Source: an uncultured Spartobacteria bacterium
GTDB taxonomy: Bacteria > Verrucomicrobiota > Verrucomicrobiia > Chthoniobacterales > Chthoniobacteraceae
DNA length: 40,980 nucleotides
Reading direction: 5' to 3'
Assembly (NCBI GenBank): GCA_903929475.1
Contig: CAIYUV010000002.1
Span: 1 to 40,980, forward strand
The number at the start of each line of letters is the position of its first letter. Position 1 is the first letter of the stretch. A program made the translations under genes and the position numbers. Below, one piece after another: positions 17,682-25,835 of this stretch. The notes beneath the pieces were generated by a model that did not search any database, had not been told where the DNA came from, and was given only the letters and a program-made list of their open reading frames with translations.

Positions 17682-18631
17682 TGTTCCTTTGGCACGCTCG
17701 CGTGGATCGTTTCCGTCATCGCCGCTGCCTTTGCCACTGCATCCGCCACGGGCAGGCCCTTCGCCATTCCGGGTCGCTTGTGCCCGGCTGTGGTGAGGTA
17801 AGAATCGGCAAGGATTCGCCCACGGGCACGCACCGCCTTGAGCAACGGACGCAGCGCCGCGTCCTCTGTGTGAAATTTCGCCGCTTTCTCGGGTGCAAGT
17901 TCGGCTAGAACGGCCGCCGCCATCACATGATGACCCTCGGCATTGGCATGAACGCCATCGGCGGCAAACTTGTAAGCGGGGTCAGTCGCGCGTTTCGCAT
18001 CGAGCGCCGCGCGCATCGCTTTGTGCGTGTCCACCACGCGCCAGCCGTTCGCCTTTTGTGACACGAGCCATTCGCTGTAGCGCGTGAGCACGTCGTCGTA
18101 GCCTTCAAACATCTGCCCGTCCTTCACTCTATCGGCGGGGATGGCGCGGCCCTTCAACGGCACCGGATCAAATACCGCAGGCGTGAGGTGAATCATCTGC
18201 GCGCCCGCTGCTTTTACCTTCGCGCGCAGTTTTTCGATGCCCTCCCGGAATTTCGCAAAGCGTCTTTCGTCGAACGGCAGGTAAATCCCGCAGTTCATCC
18301 CGTAGCACGCGAAGACGAGGTCGGGCTTCGCCAGTGCGAGCACGCGATCCAGCCGTTCGTCGAGGTCGGGCCTCGGGAACGATCCGCCCGCGTGCCCTGC
18401 TTCGCTCAAACCGCTCACTGTCTCGCTCGGTAGGCCGCAATTGATCACGGTGAATTCGCGCGCGGGAAACTGAGTGATGAGGAACGTCTCAAATTCGTCC
18501 ACGTATTCGCCCGAGTAAGTGATGCTGTCGCCGAGGAAGAGAATGCGCTTCACACCGGGCAAAAATTCATCGGCGCGGAGTCCGGCGAAACTGGCGACGA
18601 GCGCGAGGAGAGCGGAGAGGATCGTTTTCAT
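17678..18631 (-). CDS. Secreted SGNH/GDSL-family esterase
   Basis: I start at ATG 18631, where a signal peptide begins (MKTILSALLALVASFAG, cleavage near RADEF). The reading frame extends 56 codons further upstream, but only through a non-coding inverted repeat. The resulting 317-residue enzyme has the SGNH blocks: Gly34-Asp35-Ser36 (LGDSITYSGEY), GLPSETVSG, the Asn block YGMNCG, and Asp225-x-x-His228 (DGVHANAEGHH). It is an exported hydrolase, probably a carbohydrate or acyl esterase; the substrate is unknown. Its stop overlaps the start of rsmH by 4 bp. Confidence 0.9.
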   Translation of the reverse strand: MKTILSALLALVASFAGLRADEFLPGVKRILFLGDSITYSGEYVDEFETFLITQFPAREFTVINCGLPSETVSGLSEAGHAGGSFPRPDLDERLDRVLALAKPDLVFACYGMNCGIYLPFDERRFAKFREGIEKLRAKVKAAGAQMIHLTPAVFDPVPLKGRAIPADRVKDGQMFEGYDDVLTRYSEWLVSQKANGWRVVDTHKAMRAALDAKRATDPAYKFAADGVHANAEGHHVMAAAVLAELAPEKAAKFHTEDAALRPLLKAVRARGRILADSYLTTAGHKRPGMAKGLPVADAVAKAAAMTETIHASVPKEQ

Positions 18632-18938
18632 GCGCGCAGCGTGCCTGTGGCGCGTCGAGTGTAGCGAGGATAAATGAACCGCGCGGTGGTGAACCACAGA
18701 TGAACGCAGATTTCCGCAGATGTGATTTTCTTTTAACCACAGAGAGCACAGAGGGCACGGAGAGAATAATCGCTGCGCTGCAATACTCGTGCGATTCACC
18801 GTGCGTGCTTTTGTCGTCCATGCAATTTCTCCGTGCCCTCTGTGCTCTCTGTGGTTTCATCTGCGCGAATCCGCGTAAATCTGCGGTTCCGAACGAAACC
18901 ACTTTCCTCCCAAACAACTCCGCCTACAAACCCACGCC
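18632..18938. repeat. Nested inverted repeat between two divergent genes
   Basis: A perfect 29-bp inverted repeat has arms at 18735-18763 and 18828-18856; the left arm begins AACCACAGAGAGCACAGAG. It is nested in a weaker outer pair of CAGATG-type arms (about 18690-18722 and 18858-18890). The whole could form a cruciform of about 200 bp between the SGNH and mazG genes. It is a dispersed non-coding repeat; any promoters of the two divergent genes must lie within or beside it. Confidence 0.85.
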
Positions 18939-19754
18939 ATGCACGACGCACCATTGCCAAAAACGGCAGCCGACGCCCTCGACACGCGCTGGACTCCGCT
19001 CGAACAACTCCTGCGCATCATGGCCCGACTCCGCGCGCCGGACGGGTGCCCGTGGGATCGCGAACAGTCGCACGCCACATTGCGCCAGAGCGTGATCGAG
19101 GAAGCCTACGAAGTCGCCGCAGCGATCAACTCCGGCGACGACGCGAATCTCCGCGAGGAACTCGGCGACCTGCTGCTGCAAGTCGTCTTTCACGCGCAGA
19201 TGGCGAGCGAGCGCGGCGACTGGAATTTCGACGCCGTAGCGAGCGGCATCGTGGAGAAACTCGTGAGGCGGCATCCGCACGTCTTCGGCAGCGAAAACGC
19301 CAGCGACTCCGCAGCGGTGCTCACGCGATGGGAGGAAATCAAACGCGCGGAAAAAGGAACCGCTGCCGCCGCATCCGCGCTCGATGGTGTGAGCGAGGGT
19401 CTGCCTTCGCTCATGCGCGCTGAGAAAGTGCAGAAGAAGGCGGCGAAGGTGGGCTTTGACTGGAGCGAACTGCCACCCGTCGTTGCGAAGGTGCGCGAGG
19501 AAATTGCCGAAGTGGAGGACGCGCTCGGCGATGCGGAGAAGGTCGAGGAGGAAATCGGCGACCTGCTTTTCGCCGTGGTGAATCTCGCGCGGAAACTCAA
19601 AGTGGATGGCGAAGTCGCCCTGCAACGTGCGACGGATAAATTCGCCACACGCTTCCGCCAGGTGGAATCCATCGCCCGCGAGCGCGGACTCGCCTTGGAA
19701 AAGATGACCCTCGCCGAAATGGACGAGATTTGGGATGCAGTGAAGGCGCGCTAA
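18939..19754 (+). CDS. mazG: Nucleoside triphosphate pyrophosphohydrolase MazG
   Basis: MazG hydrolyses nucleoside triphosphates to monophosphates and pyrophosphate, cleaning abnormal nucleotides and tempering stringent-response signals. The 271-residue protein has the duplicated MazG layout. The first domain carries CPWDREQSHATLR, IEEAYEVAAAI and EELGDLLLQVVFHAQM; the second carries KVREEIAEVEDAL and EEEIGDLLFAVVNLAR, both with the metal-binding EExxE/ExxD pattern. Length and order are normal. It converges on trpC, and the two stop codons overlap (TAA at 19752-19754, TAG at 19751-19753 on the other strand). Confidence 0.96.
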   Translation: MHDAPLPKTAADALDTRWTPLEQLLRIMARLRAPDGCPWDREQSHATLRQSVIEEAYEVAAAINSGDDANLREELGDLLLQVVFHAQMASERGDWNFDAVASGIVEKLVRRHPHVFGSENASDSAAVLTRWEEIKRAEKGTAAAASALDGVSEGLPSLMRAEKVQKKAAKVGFDWSELPPVVAKVREEIAEVEDALGDAEKVEEEIGDLLFAVVNLARKLKVDGEVALQRATDKFATRFRQVESIARERGLALEKMTLAEMDEIWDAVKAR

Positions 19755-20554
19755 ACGCGGCTCGCATCCACACCGAGCAACTCCTCGACTTGCGCGGGGA
19801 CGCCGGAGAGACCGGCGCGCATGAGCGATTCGCCGACGAGGATGGCGTTGCAGCCGCAATCAAACACGCGCTGTGTATCGGCGCGCGTTTTTAATCCGCT
19901 CTCGCTCACGAGCAGCACATCCTCGGGCACGTCCTCGCTGAGTTCCTCGGTGGTCGCGAGGTCCACGGTGAATGTCGTGAGGTTGCGGTTGTTCACGCCG
20001 ATGAGCTTTGCGCCGAGATCGAGCGCGCGATCCATTTCCTCGCGAGTGTGGACTTCCACGAGCACATCGAGCAGCAGCGTCTCGGCTTCCTTGTAAAGCC
20101 GCTCCAATTGCGCCTGCTCCAGCGCTGCGACAATGAGCAAAATCGCATCCGCACCCGCCACGCTCGCCTCCCAGATTTGCGCTTCATGGATGATGAAGTC
20201 CTTTCGCAGGCACGGCAGCGCGGTCGCTTCGCGAATGCGCGCGAGATAGCCGAGGTGGCCTTGGAAAAATTGCTCGTCAGTGAGCACGCTCACACAATTT
20301 GCCCCCGCTGCCTCGTAGGCCTGCGCGATGGCCACGGGATCGAAGTCCGCTGCGATCACTCCCGCGCTGGGGCTCGCCTTTTTCACCTCGGCGATGAGGC
20401 CAAGCGCATCCGGCCCGCGATCGAGCGCGGCGGCGAAGCCACGGAAATCATTTCGCTGGAGCGCGGCGGCGCGCATGTGACCGGCGCGCGGGAGCAGGCG
20501 GGCGACTTCAGCCTGCTTCACATCGAGGATTTGTTGGAGACGGTTGGACGGCAT
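19751..20554 (-). CDS. trpC: Indole-3-glycerol-phosphate synthase
   Basis: TrpC catalyses ring closure of CdRP to indole-3-glycerol phosphate in tryptophan synthesis. The 267-residue TIM barrel shows IAEVKKASPSAG (catalytic Lys, phosphate site), LRKDFIIHEAQI, GVNNRNLTTF and VSESGLKTRAD. It is a stand-alone gene; other trp genes are not in the window. It diverges from the GAF gene across 71 bp. Confidence 0.97.
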   Translation of the reverse strand: MPSNRLQQILDVKQAEVARLLPRAGHMRAAALQRNDFRGFAAALDRGPDALGLIAEVKKASPSAGVIAADFDPVAIAQAYEAAGANCVSVLTDEQFFQGHLGYLARIREATALPCLRKDFIIHEAQIWEASVAGADAILLIVAALEQAQLERLYKEAETLLLDVLVEVHTREEMDRALDLGAKLIGVNNRNLTTFTVDLATTEELSEDVPEDVLLVSESGLKTRADTQRVFDCGCNAILVGESLMRAGLSGVPAQVEELLGVDASRV

Positions 20555-20625
20555 CCGCGCAATTACGAACGAGTCGTCACGAATGACGAGTGGAAATTCT
20601 CATTTCCCTTCTCCACAATGCCCGC

Positions 20626-21075
20626 ATGAACACACTACCAGCACCGCTCGAAACCGCACTCACCACTGGCGACGACACCGCCGTGCTCCTCGCAACCATC
20701 GCTCATTTCGATTGCGCCGCAGGCACCGTCCACCGCCTCCGCGCCGACGGTCTCCTGCACCTCACCGCGCACCATCACCTCCCGCCGCCCATCGTCGCCA
20801 TCGTCACCACCGTGCCCCTCGGTAAAGGCATCGCCGGGCTTGCGGCGGAAAGGCGCGAGCCCATCTCGCTGTGCAATCTTCAGACGGACACCAGCGGCCA
20901 GGCCCGCCCAGCCGCCAAGACGACCGGCATGGAAGGCTCCCTCGCCGTCCCCATGCTTAGCGGCGGCGAACTGCGCGGCGTCCTCGGCATCGCCAAAGCC
21001 GAGGCCCACGACTGGACCGATGAGGAGAAAGTCAACCTCCTCGCTATCGCAGCCAGACTCGGCGGGCGGGAGTAG
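20626..21075 (+). CDS. Small GAF-domain protein
   Basis: I start at ATG 20626 (MNTLPAPLETALTTG), giving 149 residues. The frame opens at 20590, but the earlier Met only adds an unlikely MEILISLLHNAR leader. The body is one GAF domain: HRLRADGLLHL, the central VPLGKGIAGLAAER, LAVPMLSGGELRGVLGIAK and the closing WTDEEKVNLLAIAARLG. GAF domains bind small ligands. No output domain is attached, so it may be a stand-alone sensor or an enzyme relative; the Cys of the free-methionine-sulfoxide reductase type cannot be confirmed. Cytoplasmic. Confidence 0.8.
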   Translation: MNTLPAPLETALTTGDDTAVLLATIAHFDCAAGTVHRLRADGLLHLTAHHHLPPPIVAIVTTVPLGKGIAGLAAERREPISLCNLQTDTSGQARPAAKTTGMEGSLAVPMLSGGELRGVLGIAKAEAHDWTDEEKVNLLAIAARLGGRE

Positions 21076-21094
21076 GGCGGAAAAGTGTGAAGTT

Positions 21095-21526
21095 TCATTC
21101 TCGCAGTAAATCGATGCCTGTGCTCTCGCTGATGGTGACGGTCGCAGTGTCGCGGACTTCGGTGAAAGCGTAGAAAAGCCACCCGGCCTTGTCCAAGTGG
21201 TAGGCAAAGGCAGGGCCATTAGGACAGCGCGCAGAAAAAAAGCCGGGCTTGGAGCGTTCGGCTGCGATGCCGAAAGCTCCATAATAGGTCCGCACGGTCT
21301 CGAAGAGTTGGCGTCTTGCAGCGGGGTCTTTCGGGGCGTCTTGGATAAGAGCAGCAAGAGTGGCCATGTGCTCCGGTTTGAGCGGGAGAACTCCGACTAC
21401 CTCAAGCTGAGTATCCCATTCACAACCGTGGATGAAAATGTTGTTGCGGTGACGCCAGCTGACAAGCGCGACCACTGTGACAAGGACAGAGAAGAGAGCG
21501 GCTGCAATGGTCTTCTTGGCTTTCAT
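21095..21526 (-). CDS. Small membrane-anchored or exported protein of unknown function
   Basis: The 143-residue product starts with a signal peptide or anchor (KAKKTIAAALFSVLVTVVALVSW). The rest is soluble and has a Cys near the membrane (HGCEWD) and another in SARCPNGPAFAYHLDKAG. Phrases such as RDTATVTISESTGIDLL suggest a beta-rich end. I do not recognise the family. It is convergent with the GAF gene at a 19-bp spacing and divergent from the heptapeptide-repeat frame. Confidence 0.6.
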   Translation of the reverse strand: MKAKKTIAAALFSVLVTVVALVSWRHRNNIFIHGCEWDTQLEVVGVLPLKPEHMATLAALIQDAPKDPAARRQLFETVRTYYGAFGIAAERSKPGFFSARCPNGPAFAYHLDKAGWLFYAFTEVRDTATVTISESTGIDLLRE

Positions 21527-21550
21527 TCACACAGGACGCGAATACCTAAC

Positions 21551-22303
21551 ATGGCATTCAACCGCAGAGCGCGGCATTTTGTTCGTATCGGGCGGAACGA
21601 GACTGGCATAGGCGAAGATGGGAGCGGGGTTGTGATTTTGGGTCAAGGGGGCTTTTGGGGCGTCCGAGGGATAACGACGGCTTTCACCACTTTAAAGCGC
21701 GGGGCCGTTCTCTGGACGAAAACTGGGAGCACCGGGCCTTTTCTCTGTCCAACAGAGACGCGGAACGACGCCCCCATTTCGCGCGGGGGCTCCGTCGCGC
21801 CTCGCGGGGGCGTCGCTGGTTCAAATGGGGGCGTCCTTCCGGCAAATGGGGGCGTCGTTGGACGGCGCGGGGGCGCCCCCGCGCCCAATGGGGGCGTTGT
21901 TCCGGCAAATGGGGGCGTCCCCGCGCGCACCGCCGACGCCCCCGCCAGCAATGGGGGCGTCGTTCCGGCAAATGGGGGCTCCCCCGCGAGCAAAGGTGGC
22001 ACCCCCATTTCGCGCAGCGAAGCCCCCGCGCCACGCAACGACGCCCCCGTGCCGTCCAGCGACGCCCCCGCCGGAAACGGGGGCGCCCCCATTTCTCCGG
22101 GCGAAGCCCCCGCGAGCCGCAGGGGAGCCCCCGTAAGTCGCAGCACTGGCCCCCCGGCGGAGAACGACGGCACTGCGGCACGGGACCGCGCCGCTCTGCC
22201 GGAGAGCGACGCCACCGCGACGGTCAGCGGCGTCCCCCTAGCAGCCAGCGACTCCCCTCCGGCGGGGAATTCCACTCCAGGAATCGGCCTGCGCCTCCAA
22301 TAA
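21551..22303 (+). CDS. Possible heptapeptide-repeat protein (21-bp tandem repeats)
   Basis: From ATG 21551 the frame gives 250 residues. About the last 175 are consecutive seven-residue units of the form [S/P/A]-[N/R]-G-G-V-P-A drifting to S-x-S-D-A-P-A. First positions are always small (Ser, Pro, Ala) despite varied codons, as expected for selection on protein. The antisense frame (minus strand, ending at 21643) is also open and also gives a seven-residue repeat (PPFAGTT type). It shares the wobble positions, so codon variation cannot tell which strand is coding. The first 75 residues have no recognisable domain, and there is no signal peptide or ribosome site. It may be a low-complexity protein or only a DNA repeat. 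Confidence 0.35.
   Translation: MAFNRRARHFVRIGRNETGIGEDGSGVVILGQGGFWGVRGITTAFTTLKRGAVLWTKTGSTGPFLCPTETRNDAPISRGGSVAPRGGVAGSNGGVLPANGGVVGRRGGAPAPNGGVVPANGGVPARTADAPASNGGVVPANGGSPASKGGTPISRSEAPAPRNDAPVPSSDAPAGNGGAPISPGEAPASRRGAPVSRSTGPPAENDGTAARDRAALPESDATATVSGVPLAASDSPPAGNSTPGIGLRLQ
21765..22275. repeat. 21-bp tandem repeat array with GGGGGC / GCCCCC core
   Basis: GGGGGC occurs at 21785, 21806, 21827, 21848, 21869, 21890, 21911, 21953 and 21974, always a multiple of 21 bp apart. GCCCCC occurs at 21770, 21875, 21938, 22022, 22043, 22064, 22085, 22106 and 22127, on its own 21-bp grid. About 24 units can be followed, decaying toward the right end. The left half is G-rich on the plus strand and the right half C-rich, so the array could fold back on itself. 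Confidence 0.9.
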
Positions 22304-22417
22304 ACCGCCGCTCTTTCCCCGTAATCCGAAATGGCGCGCGTGATTTTACGCATGACGCGGTTGCCGGCTGCAAAAACGTCCCTTTGCTTTCCGGCGTTCT
22401 GCGTGCATCGTCGGCGC

Positions 22418-23371
22418 ATGAATCGCCGCTCCTTTTTGATGACAGCGGGTGGTGTGTGTGCAGGGGCCGCTTTTGCGCAGCAACCTGCACAGGTCGCTGC
22501 GGCGGCTCCGCGCGTGAAAAAGCGGATCAAGCTGGGGATTTCGACGTATTCCTATTGGGGGGAGGAAAAGAAACCGACGGTGGAGACGATCATCGAGCGT
22601 GCTGGGGAACTCGGCGTGGAGTGCGTGGACATTTTGCACCGGAATCTGGACATGGATGAATTGACGCCGATGGATGCGGCCGGGCGCGCGTATTGCCGGA
22701 GGTTGAAACGGCTGGCGTTTGGAAAGGGAATCGCCGTGGGCTGCCTGAGCACGCATCAGAATTTCGTGCTGCCCGATGAAAAGATGCGCCGTGCGCAGGT
22801 GGAACACACGCTGCGTTGTCTCGATGTGGCGGATGCGCTGGGCGCAGGCTGCGTGCGTGTGAATTCCGGGCGCTGGGGGACGGTGAAGAAATTTGAAGAG
22901 TATATGGAAAAGCGCGGACTGGAGCCGACAATCGAGGGGCATACGGATGACGAGGCTTTCACGTGGGTGATTGACGGACTTGGAAAGTGCCTGAAGCGTG
23001 CGGAGGAACTGGGCATCCCGCTCGCGCTGGAAAATCACTGGGGGCTGACGCGTTCGCCGGAGGGAATCACGCGCATCCTCGACGCGCTGAAGTCGCCATT
23101 CATCGGCGCGCTGATGGACACGGGAAATTTTCTGGAAGATCCCTACGACAAACTAAAGGCCATCGCGCCGGCGACGATCTTTGTGCAGGCGAAGACTTAC
23201 CCCGGCGGCGGGCGCTGGTATTCCGTGGATCTCGATTACGCGCGCATCGCAGGCATTCTCGCCGACGTGGGATACGGCGGCTACGTCTCGCTCGAGATGG
23301 AAGGCAAGGAACCACCGGACAAAGCAGTGCCGAAGAGCATCGAAATGCTGCGGCGAGCGTTCGGTGTGTAG
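22418..23371 (+). CDS. Tat-exported sugar phosphate isomerase/epimerase-like protein (xylose isomerase-like TIM barrel)
   Basis: ATG 22418 is the right start, as it opens a twin-arginine signal (MNRRSFLMTAGGVCAGAAFA); an upstream Met at 22331 would bury it. The 317-residue protein continues with KLGISTYSYWG and ends as an AP-endonuclease-2/xylose-isomerase-like barrel: GVECVDILHR, ALENHWGLT (metal-binding Glu), MDTGNFLEDP (metal-binding Asp), QAKTY and SLEMEGKEP. It is expected to bind a divalent metal and act on a sugar in the periplasm; the substrate is not known. Tat-exported members are common in Verrucomicrobiota and Planctomycetes. It lies 145 bp before the citrate synthase gene. Confidence 0.88.
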   Translation: MNRRSFLMTAGGVCAGAAFAQQPAQVAAAAPRVKKRIKLGISTYSYWGEEKKPTVETIIERAGELGVECVDILHRNLDMDELTPMDAAGRAYCRRLKRLAFGKGIAVGCLSTHQNFVLPDEKMRRAQVEHTLRCLDVADALGAGCVRVNSGRWGTVKKFEEYMEKRGLEPTIEGHTDDEAFTWVIDGLGKCLKRAEELGIPLALENHWGLTRSPEGITRILDALKSPFIGALMDTGNFLEDPYDKLKAIAPATIFVQAKTYPGGGRWYSVDLDYARIAGILADVGYGGYVSLEMEGKEPPDKAVPKSIEMLRRAFGV

Positions 23372-23515
23372 GGATTTCAGTCACTAAAACGCGGTTCTTG
23401 TTTCTTCGCGCTTGCGCGAAAGGGGGCAACTGCGGAATCTCCCGCCTCCCGTCGCCGGGGAGGACGTGTGTTTTCCACGGCGCGGACTCAATTTTCACGC
23501 ACACCATCACCAATC

Positions 23516-24643
23516 ATGTCTGTCATTGCAAAAGGCCTCGAAGGAATCATCGCCAACTCCACCCGACTCTCCGACGTGCTCGGCGACATCGGACAGCTCA
23601 TTTACTGCGGCTACGACATCAACGAACTCGCTGGAAAAGTGAGCTACGAGGAAGTCGTCCACCTGCTCTGGTATGGCGAACTCCCCACGCAGCGCCAACT
23701 CGACGTGCTCACCGAAACACTGCGCAGTCACCGCGATTTGCCACAGGGCGTAATTGATTTCCTCAAGACTGCGCCCACGACATCGAACCCGATGGACGTC
23801 ATCCGCACCGCTGTCTCGATGCTCGGCATCTACGACACGCACATGGACGACACCTCAGTGGATCGCAACCGCGAGCGCGCCGTGAGCATCACCTCACGCA
23901 TCGGAGTCATCGCCGCATATTACCACCGCGCACGGATGGGCAAGGACTTGCCGCCGATCCGCAAAGACCTCGGCGAGGCCGCGCATTTTCTCTACTTGCT
24001 AAATGGCGAAGCGCCGAGCGCCGACATGGAAAAGACACTCGACGTCGCCTACGTCCTGCACGCCGACCACGGCATGAACGCCTCGACGTTCAGCGCACGT
24101 GTCACCATCGCCACGCTGAGCGACATGTATTCCGCCATCACCAGCGCCATCGGCACGCTCAAAGGCCCGCTGCACGGCGGCGCCAACGAGGGCGTCATCC
24201 ACATGCTCCAGGAAATCGGCAGCGAGGACAAAGTGGACGCATGGCTCGACGACGCGCTCGCTCAGAAAAAGAAAATCATGGGCATCGGTCACCGCGTTTA
24301 CAAAGTGCTCGACCCGCGCGCGCCGCACCTTCGCGCCATGGCCGTGAAGCTCACCGAGCAACTCGGCGAAGGAAAATGGATTCGCATGAGCGAGCGCATT
24401 GCGAGCGTGATGAAAGAAAAGAAAGGGCTGAATGCGAACGTGGATTTCTACTCCGCGACGGTCTATTACTCGCTAGGCATCCCGACGGATATGTTCACGC
24501 CCATCTTCGCCATCGCCCGCACCGCAGGCTGGACGGGTCACGTCCTCGAACAGCTCTCCGACAACCGTCTCTACCGCCCACTGAGCGAATACACCGGCCC
24601 CGCCGTCGGCAAAAAAGTCACCGCCATCGCGGACAGGAAGTAG
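23516..24643 (+). CDS. gltA: Citrate synthase
   Basis: Citrate synthase condenses acetyl-CoA with oxaloacetate, the entry step of the TCA cycle. I start at ATG 23516 (MSVIAKGLEG), giving 375 residues; the frame opens at 23468 but that stretch has no family similarity. Catalytic residues are visible: His in LHADHGMNAST, His in GIGHRVYKVLDPRA and Asp in NVDFYSATVYYSLG. PLHGGANEGV and the CoA-site Arg near the end (IADRK region) are present. The short N-terminus marks the Gram-positive/archaeal-like dimeric type. 2-methylcitrate synthase is a close relative and cannot be excluded. Confidence 0.93.
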   Translation: MSVIAKGLEGIIANSTRLSDVLGDIGQLIYCGYDINELAGKVSYEEVVHLLWYGELPTQRQLDVLTETLRSHRDLPQGVIDFLKTAPTTSNPMDVIRTAVSMLGIYDTHMDDTSVDRNRERAVSITSRIGVIAAYYHRARMGKDLPPIRKDLGEAAHFLYLLNGEAPSADMEKTLDVAYVLHADHGMNASTFSARVTIATLSDMYSAITSAIGTLKGPLHGGANEGVIHMLQEIGSEDKVDAWLDDALAQKKKIMGIGHRVYKVLDPRAPHLRAMAVKLTEQLGEGKWIRMSERIASVMKEKKGLNANVDFYSATVYYSLGIPTDMFTPIFAIARTAGWTGHVLEQLSDNRLYRPLSEYTGPAVGKKVTAIADRK

Positions 24644-24647
24644 CGCG

Positions 24648-25760
24648 CTACTCCGCGTCCTTCTTTCCTCCGCTGCCGCGCTCGATTGCACTCTTCACAT
24701 CGGGCTTCGACAATTTCGCAAGCCGTGTGCGCACAATGTCAGCGCGCAACGTGTCACGCTCATCGGCCTGCAATTTCTGCTGCGTGCTTCTTTGCAAATG
24801 CGCGGGCTGCGTATCGATGAACAGTTCGTCCACAATCTGCCGGCATTCATCGGGGAAAAATCCGAGGTCCACACCGAGCTTGAGATAGCTCAGGAGATTC
24901 AGCGCCTCCTTGCTCGCCATGCTGTGCGCGTGGCGCAGGATTCCGTAGGCGCGACCGACGTTGTCCAGCAACGTCACCAGCTTTTTCTGCAGCAGCCCCA
25001 TCCGCGCGTTTTCCTCGTGGTGAATCACCTGCTCGATGACCTTGTTCAGCCGGGCGATGATTTCCACCTCCTCTTCGCCGAGCGTGATCTGATTCGAGAT
25101 TTGGAACAAATTTCCCAGCGCCTCAGTGCCCTCGCCGTAAAGTCCGCGCACCGCGAGGCCCACTTTGTTCACCGCCTGGATCACCTGGTTGATCTGCTCA
25201 CTGAGCACCAGCCCCGGCAGATGCATCATCGCGCTCGCACGCATCCCCGTGCCCACGTTCGTCGGGCACGCCGTGAGGTAGCCGAGCTTCGTGTGAAATG
25301 CAAAATCGAGCTTGTCGCCCAACTCAGAGTCCACCTTGTCAATCATCTTGAACGCGCTCTTCAATTGCAGACCCGATCGAATCGCCTGCATCCGCAGATG
25401 ATCCTCCTCGTTGATCATGATGGAGAGCGTCTGCTTTTTGTTCATCACCACCGCCGAGCCGATTCCCTTCGCCGCGTGTTCGCGGGAAATAAGATGCCGC
25501 TCCACGAGCACCTGCTTTTCCAGCGCGCTCAAGTCCTGCGAAAACACTGAGTGCGACTCCGCCATCTCCGGCAGCGCCTCCACGGCGGGCTTCACACATT
25601 CCAACACTCCGATGCGATCCGGCTTCTTCGCCCAGCCGGGGAAGGGAAAGTTGCGCAGATTGCGCGCGAGCCGCACGCGGCTGCTCACCACGATCTGGCT
25701 CTGCGGCCCGTCGCCCCGCAGCCATTCGCCGGGGCTTGAAAGAATATTGTGAATGGACAT
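24648..25760 (-). CDS. mcsB: Protein arginine kinase, McsB type
   Basis: The product is an ATP:guanido phosphotransferase-domain protein of 370 residues starting MSIHNILSSPGEW (ATG 25760; an upstream Met at 25811 adds 17 basic residues of no similarity). Signatures are the ATP-binding SSRVRLARNL, catalytic NEEDHLRMQ, and CPTNVGTGMRASAMMHLPGL, which holds the conserved Cys-Pro-Thr-Asn. The C-terminal extension after about residue 260 distinguishes McsB from creatine/arginine kinases. In Firmicutes McsB phosphorylates arginines to mark proteins for ClpCP and is encoded with ctsR, mcsA and clpC. None of these is adjacent here, so the partner and regulation are open. It converges on gltA with 4 bp between stops. 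Confidence 0.92.
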   Translation of the reverse strand: MSIHNILSSPGEWLRGDGPQSQIVVSSRVRLARNLRNFPFPGWAKKPDRIGVLECVKPAVEALPEMAESHSVFSQDLSALEKQVLVERHLISREHAAKGIGSAVVMNKKQTLSIMINEEDHLRMQAIRSGLQLKSAFKMIDKVDSELGDKLDFAFHTKLGYLTACPTNVGTGMRASAMMHLPGLVLSEQINQVIQAVNKVGLAVRGLYGEGTEALGNLFQISNQITLGEEEVEIIARLNKVIEQVIHHEENARMGLLQKKLVTLLDNVGRAYGILRHAHSMASKEALNLLSYLKLGVDLGFFPDECRQIVDELFIDTQPAHLQRSTQQKLQADERDTLRADIVRTRLAKLSKPDVKSAIERGSGGKKDAE

Positions 25761-25835
25761 GGCTGGAAGATGCGAAGTGCGCGTGCGAAGTGCAAGTGCC
25801 GCCGACTTCAAATTTTCACGAATCCATCGCGCGGC

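Noticed and set aside
18632-18799. N-terminal extension of the SGNH hydrolase (start at 18799).
   Set aside because: The extra 56 codons run through an inverted repeat and would hide the signal peptide.
21785-21979. G-quadruplex made by the GGGGG runs.
   Set aside because: Loops between runs are about 15 nt, too long for a stable canonical quadruplex; the 21-bp coding-like period is the better description.
21765-22275. CRISPR-like array.
   Set aside because: Repeats are contiguous and degenerate, with no spacers and no cas genes.
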